This document shows positions 58,327 through 64,000 of a stretch of DNA of 64,000 bases, in pieces. The DNA comes from Methylomonas subterranea. Lineage in GTDB: Bacteria > Pseudomonadota > Gammaproteobacteria > Methylococcales > Methylomonadaceae. A model generated the notes under the pieces. The model was not told the DNA's origin and searched no databases. It saw only the letters and a list, made by a program, of their open reading frames with translations. The position numbers were made by a program, and so were the translations under genes. The DNA lies in assembly GCF_024505185.1 (NCBI RefSeq), contig NZ_JANIBJ010000001.1, forward strand, positions 62,001 through 126,000, given 5' to 3'. Position 1 is the stretch's first letter, and the number at the start of each line of letters is the position of its first letter.

Positions 58327-59517
58327 ATGACAGAGACAACAGAATCAAATCGGGCTCGGGATTTTTCTTTAGTGCAGGGAGGGCCGTTATTTCAGTTATT
58401 CGTCCGCAGCCGTTTATCGACCGATGCCTTGGGTTGGCTTAAGCGCCGAATCCTGTTCTTGATATTGCTGACTTGGCTGCCTCTGTTGATTCTTTCGCTG
58501 CTATCCGGACAAGCGACCGGCAGCGGGGTGCGGGTTTCCTTTCTGTACGATCTTGAAATGCATATGCGTTTTTTAGTGGCCTTGCCCTTGTTGTTGCAGG
58601 CGGAGTGGGTGATTCATAACAGACTGCGGCCGGTGGTCGCGCAATTTATCGAGCGAGGTATCATCACGCCGCAAAACCGCGCTCGCTTCGATGCCTGCAT
58701 TCAATCGGCGCTGCGCTGGCGGAATTCATTGTTGATAGAGATTGCGCTGGTTGTTTTAGTGTTCACGCTGGGGCATAGGTTTTTTTTCGAGCAGAATACT
58801 TTGAATACCAGCATTTGGTATGCGATTGGGGCCACAGCCGAATTGCAGTTGTCCCCGGCGGGGGTTTGGTTGGCTTACATCAGTTTGCCGGTTTATCAAT
58901 TTATTTTTTTGCGTTGGCTGTTCAGGATTTGTGTTTGGGCCTGGTTTCTCTGGGCTGTGTCTCGTCTCGATCTGTATTTGGTCTCGACACATCCGGACAA
59001 GGCCGGCGGCTTGGGCTTTCTTGGTCAAAGCGCCGTGGCCTTCATGCCTTTTTTACTGGCCCAGGGGGCTTTGCTGTCGGCGATGATAGCAGAGCGAATT
59101 TTGTACCAAGGATCTGAACTTATGGCGTTCAAACAGGAAATTGCCGCCTTTATTGTATTTTTATTGATTTTAGTCTTGGGGCCCTTGAGCGTGTTCGCGC
59201 CAAAGCTGGCGCAAGTCAAGCGCCAGGGCTTGTTAAGTTATGGCGCGCTGGCCAGTCGCTATGTCCGTGAATTCGATAACAAATGGCTTAGGGGCGGCGC
59301 CGATAGCGAGGAAAGCTTTATCGGCAGCGCAGACATCCAGTCTCTGGCGGACTTGAATAACAGTTTTGAAGTGGTAAAGAGCATGCAAATACTCCCATTC
59401 GGCAGGCAAACAGTGATCCAGCTGGCGCTGGTGGTACTTCTGCCTTTGCTGCCACTGCTTCTGACGATCATTTCGCTGGAAGAGTTGGTGAAGCGGCTGG
59501 TCAGTATTTTGTTGTGA
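58327..59517 (+). CDS. Integral membrane protein of unknown function
   Basis: 396-residue protein with about six membrane helices (RRILFLILLTWLPLLILSLL; LLIEIALVVLVFTLGHRFFF; FRICVWAWFLWAVSRLDLYL; AFMPFLLAQGALLSAMIAER; IAAFIVFLLILVLGPLSVFA; VIQLALVVLLPLLPLLLTII). A conserved-looking cytosolic stretch, HPDKAGGLGFLG, lies near 226. The start ATG 58327 has GAGG six bases upstream; a TTG at 58315 is less likely. It pairs with the DUF2252 gene. No family name can be assigned with confidence. Confidence 0.82.
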   Translation: MTETTESNRARDFSLVQGGPLFQLFVRSRLSTDALGWLKRRILFLILLTWLPLLILSLLSGQATGSGVRVSFLYDLEMHMRFLVALPLLLQAEWVIHNRLRPVVAQFIERGIITPQNRARFDACIQSALRWRNSLLIEIALVVLVFTLGHRFFFEQNTLNTSIWYAIGATAELQLSPAGVWLAYISLPVYQFIFLRWLFRICVWAWFLWAVSRLDLYLVSTHPDKAGGLGFLGQSAVAFMPFLLAQGALLSAMIAERILYQGSELMAFKQEIAAFIVFLLILVLGPLSVFAPKLAQVKRQGLLSYGALASRYVREFDNKWLRGGADSEESFIGSADIQSLADLNNSFEVVKSMQILPFGRQTVIQLALVVLLPLLPLLLTIISLEELVKRLVSILL

Positions 59518-59652
59518 TAGTGCGGGTTACATTGTTATCTGATCGAGCGGGTCGGGACACGGACGTCCACAGGTTCGCCATACCCGCCTGGAAACGGGGA
59601 GCCTGCCCGAGATGACGGTTTTTGACAGGGTTGATGCGTCATTCCAATCAGG

Positions 59653-59676
59653 ACAAGATTTGATCAAGTGTCTTGT
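59653..59676. promoter_or_regulatory. Dyad upstream of the sigma54 activator gene
   Basis: ACAAGA (59653-59658) and TCTTGT (59671-59676) are inverted around a central TTGATCAA palindrome. It lies 38 bases before the activator's ATG and could be an autoregulatory operator. Nothing identifies the binding protein. Confidence 0.4.
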
Positions 59677-59713
59677 TTGAGTGCATAAAAATTACCAATA
59701 CTTATAGGCTTCT

Positions 59714-61690
59714 ATGACATATCAGAATAAACACCTGGCCGTAAACGAATTGGAACCGCAACTGCGGTTTCAAGCCATGCTGGCTGAACTCTCAGCCGAC
59801 TTCGTGCGTGTTTCCAGTGATGAAGTTGATGATCTTGTTCAGGAAAGTCTGCGCCGGATTGCGGAAAACCTGGAATTGGACCACGTCGCCGTGGGATTGT
59901 TATCCGAGGACGGTCATGACTTTTACTCGAAGTATCAATACGCCAACCAATCTTGCGTAAAACCTTGGTTGAATTCGTCCTTGAGGTCGGAAGGACCCTA
60001 CCTCACCAAGACTCTGTTGGCCGGTCAGCCCTCTATCATGCATGACGTAGAGGAACTGCCGCCCGAAGCCACCATGGATAGAGAGGGATTTCTTCGTTAC
60101 GGCATTAAAGCACACTTGGCATTTCCCATTATCGTAGGCGGTCATTTACGCGGTGGAATCGGCTTCGCCTCCTCGCGTCCGCGGCAATGGCACGACAATG
60201 TCGTGCGCGGGCTGGGTTTGATGGCTGATGTGTTTGCCAATGCGTTGGAGCGTAAACACAATTTTCAAGCACTGCAAAGTCGGGAAGAACAAATGCGACT
60301 GGCATCCGAGGCGGCCGATGTGGGGCTTTGGGTTTGGAATATTGCATCGGATACCATCTGGGCTACCGATAGGGCTAGGAAACTCTATGGTGTGTCGCTC
60401 GACCATGTCCTGAACATGCAACGCTTTTTGGCCTGCTTGCATCCCGACGATTGCGAACGCGTCAAAAACGTGGTGGAACAGGCGTTTCGAAGCGGCGGCG
60501 ACTTTAAGGAAGAATATCGGGTGGTGCATCCCGATGGTAGCGAATATTGGATCTGTGCGACCGGCAAATGCCAATTCGGAGACTCTGGTCAACCCGAGCG
60601 CATGATGGGGGCTAGTTTAAATATCACTGAAAAGCGGCGCGTCAACGATGAACTCAGGGCTGCGCTCGAAGAAATTCAGAATTTGCAGGAGAGGATTCAG
60701 CAAGAAAATGTTTATTTGCGTGACGAAGTAGCAGAGCGCAAGGGCTCGAAAATCGTCAATGGTAGCGAAAAAATGCGGCGCATCCTGGAGCAGGTGACGC
60801 AAGTCGCCGCAACGCCGGCCTCGGTGCTGATCAGCGGAGAAACCGGCACAGGGAAAGAGTTGTTGGCGAGGGCTATTCATGAGGCAAGTCCGCGAAAAAA
60901 CCGGTCCATGATTCAAATAAACTGTGCAGCGATTCCCGCCGCATTGATCGAAAGCGAACTTTTCGGCCGCGAAAAAGGCGCGTTTACCGGTGCGCTATCC
61001 AAGCAAATCGGACGTTTCGAACTAGCCAACGGTTCGACCTTATTTCTCGATGAAGTCGGCGAATTGCCCTCGGATGCGCAAGCCAAGTTGTTGCGAGTAT
61101 TACAGGAAAAGCAATTCGAGCGCCTTGGTAATCCAAAGCCAATCAAGGTAGATGTGCGGATCATTGCCGCGACCAACCGCAACTTGTCTCAAGAAGTGGC
61201 CCAAGGCCGTTTCCGTGAAGATCTCTACTATCGATTGAATGTTTTCCCTGTCCGGATGCCGCCGTTGCGTGAGAGGCGGGAAGATATACCCAAGCTGATT
61301 GAGATTTTCGTCCAGGAATTTGCCGCTGGCATGGATAAAACGATCGAGGCGGTGGATAAAAACAGCTTGCAGACCCTGTGTCGTTATGACTGGCCCGGCA
61401 ATATTCGTGAATTACGCAATGTCATCGAACGTGCCGTCATTCTGGCCAAAGGTCCGCTGCTCAAAATTGCGTTGCCCGTCGATGGCTCCGAGCCAGTTGC
61501 GAGATACTCCACACCCAGTCTGGCTTCGCTGGAAGGCGTCGAGCGCCAGCATATTCTCCACGTCTTGGAGGCTTGTGGTTGGCGGGTGCGCGGGCAAGGT
61601 GGCGCAGCCGCCATTCTGGGGCTCAATCCCAACACTCTGGAGAGCAGGATGACGAAGCTGGGCATTCGTCGTCCGTGTTTTGGGGAGTAG
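59714..61690 (+). CDS. Sigma54-dependent transcriptional activator (GAF-PAS-AAA+-Fis)
   Basis: 658-residue enhancer-binding protein. In order: a GAF domain (about 25-185), a PAS/PAC domain (about 195-310; GDFKEEYRVVHPDGSEYWIC), a coiled-coil linker, the AAA+ domain with Walker A GETGTGKE at 375-382, the sigma54-contact loop GAFTGA at 422-427 and Walker B TLFLDEVGEL, and a C-terminal Fis-type helix-turn-helix (GGAAAILGLNPNTLESRMTK). The intact GAFTGA means it can act on RpoN promoters. Sensory ligand is unknown; there is no receiver domain. A sigma54-type site lies immediately downstream before the ABM gene, making that gene pair a likely target. Confidence 0.94.
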   Translation: MTYQNKHLAVNELEPQLRFQAMLAELSADFVRVSSDEVDDLVQESLRRIAENLELDHVAVGLLSEDGHDFYSKYQYANQSCVKPWLNSSLRSEGPYLTKTLLAGQPSIMHDVEELPPEATMDREGFLRYGIKAHLAFPIIVGGHLRGGIGFASSRPRQWHDNVVRGLGLMADVFANALERKHNFQALQSREEQMRLASEAADVGLWVWNIASDTIWATDRARKLYGVSLDHVLNMQRFLACLHPDDCERVKNVVEQAFRSGGDFKEEYRVVHPDGSEYWICATGKCQFGDSGQPERMMGASLNITEKRRVNDELRAALEEIQNLQERIQQENVYLRDEVAERKGSKIVNGSEKMRRILEQVTQVAATPASVLISGETGTGKELLARAIHEASPRKNRSMIQINCAAIPAALIESELFGREKGAFTGALSKQIGRFELANGSTLFLDEVGELPSDAQAKLLRVLQEKQFERLGNPKPIKVDVRIIAATNRNLSQEVAQGRFREDLYYRLNVFPVRMPPLRERREDIPKLIEIFVQEFAAGMDKTIEAVDKNSLQTLCRYDWPGNIRELRNVIERAVILAKGPLLKIALPVDGSEPVARYSTPSLASLEGVERQHILHVLEACGWRVRGQGGAAAILGLNPNTLESRMTKLGIRRPCFGE

Positions 61691-61818
61691 TATTATTTCG
61701 GATAAACCACGATATTTAGGGGTTTATGCTGGGATATAGTCAGGCGGTTCTTCAGTGATTTTCTTGTAAGCTATTGTTAAGTAATTAGTATTCTATCCGA
61801 TTCGATTCGACTCTAAAG

Positions 61819-61834
61819 TGGCTCATATTCTGCA
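61819..61834 (+). promoter_or_regulatory. Sigma54-type promoter directly before the ABM-domain gene
   Basis: TGGCTC-ATATT-CTGCA fits the -24/-12 consensus with exact spacing. The -12 GC is at 61832-61833, so transcription would start near 61845, one base before the ATG at 61846. An inverted repeat ATAAACC (61702-61708) / GGTTTAT (61721-61727) lies about 90 bases upstream, a possible activator site. Confidence 0.6.
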
Positions 61835-61845
61835 CTGAATAAGCC

Positions 61846-62280
61846 ATGATCGAACTACACCTCGTACTTAGGGTACCCCCCAATCAAACCCGTAACTTGA
61901 CTGCCGCTTTCCAAGCGTTGGCAAAAAGCGCGCGCATTTTGCCGGGATGTATGAAGGTCGAAGTCTATAAAAACGTGGCACAGCCTCGTTACCTTTGTTA
62001 TGAAGAAGTTTGGGAGTCGGAACCAGGGTTGCGCCGCATGATTGCATCGCATCACTTCAGTCAATTGGCTGCCTTGATGGAATTATCCAGCGAACCGCCG
62101 TCCTGCGAATTTCGCTTCATCAGCCAAACCTACGGGCTCGGTTTTGCCGAGCAAGTTAGGGGGCAATGTCTGATTGCCTCATGCGATCGGCAGTGGTTGA
62201 AACCGGTTTCCGAGCGGCTAAAAGTCTGCCCGCAGGAAGCGCATTCGTCTCGGCCGGCAATGCCGTCGACAAAAACCTGA
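61846..62280 (+). CDS. Antibiotic-biosynthesis-monooxygenase (ABM) domain protein
   Basis: 144-residue protein whose first ~95 residues form a ferredoxin-like ABM domain (MIELHLVLRVPPNQTRNLTA; CMKVEVYKNVAQPRYLCYEE; EPGLRRMIASHHFSQLAALM), as in quinol monooxygenases and some stress proteins. A C-terminal tail of about 50 residues is low in conservation. The start codon has no ribosome site, and the sigma54-type promoter would begin transcription at or next to the ATG, so a leaderless message is possible. The DUF3300 gene follows after 10 bases. Confidence 0.8.
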   Translation: MIELHLVLRVPPNQTRNLTAAFQALAKSARILPGCMKVEVYKNVAQPRYLCYEEVWESEPGLRRMIASHHFSQLAALMELSSEPPSCEFRFISQTYGLGFAEQVRGQCLIASCDRQWLKPVSERLKVCPQEAHSSRPAMPSTKT

Positions 62281-62290
62281 GAGTGGCAAG

Positions 62291-63979
62291 ATGAAAGCGA
62301 TTAACGTTGAGTCCGAGCAAATAAATACTAATTTCCATAGGCATAACGGCGTGCTGTTGCGAGCCATGTTGATAGCCTTGGCTATGTTGCCGGCGGCATG
62401 CAACAAGGAAGAGCAGCAAGCCGGCAAAGTGCAGCCGCCTAGCCAGGCGCCGGTCGTACAGAGCGAACTGCTGGCACCGGCGGCAGTCGTCGCGCCACCC
62501 GCCAAACCGTTGAGCGATCTGGAATCTCTGGTTGCGCCCATTGCGCTTTATCCGGATCCGCTGCTGGCGGAGCTATTGGTAGCGTCAACCTATCCGTTTG
62601 AAGTGGTGCGGGCGGCGAGATGGCTGGAGACCAAGCCCGATCTGGCAACGCTGAGCAGCAAGGATTGGGATGCCAGCATCATGCGACTGGCCAGCGTGCC
62701 GCAAGTGATCAAGATGATGGACGATCATCTGGACTGGACCACGCAACTGGGCGATGCCTTTCTGGCCAAGCCTGGAGAGGTCATGGCATCGATACAGGCC
62801 TTGCGCAAGCGTGCCAAGGATGCCGGATTCTTGAAAGATACGCCGGAACAGACAGTCAGCACCGATAAGGTTGCAAATAACAACGTTTCGGCGGAAAAGA
62901 TCAGCATCAAGCCCGCGAAAGCCGATACGGTTTACGTGCCGCAATATAAACCGGAGGTGGTTTATCAAGCACCGCTGGCGCAACCACCCGCAACAGTGGT
63001 TAATGTCAATGCCGCCGCACCCGCGCCGAGCTACTACCCTAGCTACTATCCGCCGACCACGACAACGACCACCGCCAGTTCCAGCAATGACAGCTGGATG
63101 AACTTTGCGACCGGCGCGGTGGTGGGTGGCTTGTTGACTTGGGGCATCATGGAATGGGCCGACGACGATGATTATTACGTCGGGCATTACTACGGCAATA
63201 CTGTTTGCCACAGTGGCAATTGTTGGCACGGCGGTGGCGGTTATTACGGAGGCGGGGGGTATTACGGCGACCGCGGTAACGTCAATTACAACAAAAATAT
63301 CAATATTTCCGGCAACGAAATCAACATAGACCGTGGCGGTAATTTTAGCCAGAATTATTTGCGGCCTTCCCAACTGCCGGCCGGTTGGCAATCCGACCCT
63401 CGGCATAGACGGGGGCAGCCTTATCCGCCCGCGGCACGGCAACGCTTGGGGCAAATACAACAGCCGGCTTTAGCCGGACAGCGGCTTGGCGCGGCGCAAA
63501 CCTTGCCGGCTTCGGCCCGAGGCTTTGCCGAGACTGGGCCGCGTACATCGGCGACTAATTTGCCCGCCGAGCGGCGGCCTTCCAGTAAGGACATTCAAAG
63601 GCAGCTGGCGCAACAACCTGCCGCCCAGACCAAGGTGGGGCAAAACAAGCCGGCAGCGACGGAAAGGAAAAGTGCCGGCGACAATGCCTTGCAAGGGTTA
63701 AATACCCCGGGACAAATATCTCAACTGCAGAGTCGACGCGGTGCCGCTAGCCTTGGCTCAGCCTCTGGAAGAGGATTGGCCAAATCAGCGCAAATCCAGT
63801 TGCCACGTGCTCGGGAGACCCTGCAAGCGGCCCGGCCGAATGCGTTTGACGCGTCGCGTAACACGCGTGCCACTCTAAGCTTTAGTCAGCGTGGTGCCGC
63901 GAGCATGCAACGCTCGGTGAATGCCGGAAATCAGCGAACCTCGGCTGGTTTTCAAGGTGGAGGCGGCAGGCGTCGATGA
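62291..63979 (+). CDS. DUF3300 domain lipoprotein
   Basis: 562-residue predicted envelope lipoprotein (lipobox LPAAC, C37, after an unusually long 25-residue hydrophilic lead). The DUF3300 domain spans about 75-225 (LESLVAPIALYPDPLLAELL; TYPFEVVRAARWLE; YVPQYKPEVVYQAP). A putative membrane-near segment (GAVVGGLLTWGIMEWADDDD) and Gly/Tyr-rich repeats follow, then a long Gln/Ala/Arg-rich low-complexity tail ending GGGGRRR. Function of DUF3300 is not established. It probably shares a transcript with the ABM gene. A nearer internal Met (VLLRAM, residue 26) could be the true start. Confidence 0.86.
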   Translation: MKAINVESEQINTNFHRHNGVLLRAMLIALAMLPAACNKEEQQAGKVQPPSQAPVVQSELLAPAAVVAPPAKPLSDLESLVAPIALYPDPLLAELLVASTYPFEVVRAARWLETKPDLATLSSKDWDASIMRLASVPQVIKMMDDHLDWTTQLGDAFLAKPGEVMASIQALRKRAKDAGFLKDTPEQTVSTDKVANNNVSAEKISIKPAKADTVYVPQYKPEVVYQAPLAQPPATVVNVNAAAPAPSYYPSYYPPTTTTTTASSSNDSWMNFATGAVVGGLLTWGIMEWADDDDYYVGHYYGNTVCHSGNCWHGGGGYYGGGGYYGDRGNVNYNKNINISGNEINIDRGGNFSQNYLRPSQLPAGWQSDPRHRRGQPYPPAARQRLGQIQQPALAGQRLGAAQTLPASARGFAETGPRTSATNLPAERRPSSKDIQRQLAQQPAAQTKVGQNKPAATERKSAGDNALQGLNTPGQISQLQSRRGAASLGSASGRGLAKSAQIQLPRARETLQAARPNAFDASRNTRATLSFSQRGAASMQRSVNAGNQRTSAGFQGGGGRRR

Positions 63980-64000
63980 TGAATCCATGCACAAGCATTT

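Overview
The window comes from a motile gammaproteobacterium, most plausibly a methanotroph of the Methylomonas / Methylococcales type. That placement is an inference. It rests on the gammaproteobacterial gene orders (leuC-leuD-leuB-asd-fimV; mreB-mreC-mreD-mrdA-rodA-mltB; flgN-flgM-flgA / cheV / flgB-L), the GlcDEF glycolate dehydrogenase, the exosortase-linked PEP-CTERM/PrsT genes and the dispersed structured repeats. No methane monooxygenase or rRNA gene lies in the window to settle it.

Layout. 1-2467: 5' part of an sbcC-like nuclease gene, cut by the window edge. 2650-6546: glcDEF. 6640-14295 (minus strand): fimV, asd, leuB, leuD, leuC, adk, followed by tRNA-Arg(CCT). 14651-17029 (minus): a ycgR-like c-di-GMP brake gene, flgN, flgM, flgA. 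17151-28390 (plus): cheV and flgB-C-D-E-F-G-H-I-J-K-L, a nearly complete rod/hook/ring set. Sigma54-type -24/-12 sites lie before flgA, flgB and flgG, and a sigma28-type site before flgM, so the flagellar transcription hierarchy can be read from the DNA. 28405-29582: a thioredoxin-fold protein and thpR. 29579-36132 (minus): the cell-elongation cluster mltB, rodA, mrdA, mreD, mreC, mreB; mreC appears to start with ATA. 36238-41918: gatC, gatA and gatB, with an OLD/RecF-like ATPase + DUF4276 + Uma2 nuclease-like cassette between gatA and gatB. This is the best candidate for an undescribed (defence-type) system. 41931-46700: an accessory zone with a small ORF, an inverted pair of hairpin-rich ~262-bp repeats, a DUF4062 gene truncated by a palindromic repeat, a small lipoprotein, a Lon-family protease and a repeat array. 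46771-51214: a DUF2721 protein, a PEP-CTERM protein with its own sigma54-type promoter and upstream dyad, and prsT. 51395-53635: parC. 53700-54228: an array of 174-bp repeats. 54254-63979: envelope proteins (an unknown secreted protein, a lipase-like lipoprotein), DUF2252 plus a membrane protein, a GAF-PAS sigma54 activator, and an ABM-domain/DUF3300 gene pair that starts right behind a sigma54-type site.

Three themes recur. Sigma54 (RpoN) control is visible at flagellar, PEP-CTERM and ABM/DUF3300 loci. Dispersed palindromic or hairpin-forming repeats occupy nearly all large intergenic gaps, and their stems show compensatory changes between copies. The core operons for cell shape, leucine biosynthesis and the flagellum are otherwise intact. 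No transposase, integrase, CRISPR array or rRNA gene was seen.
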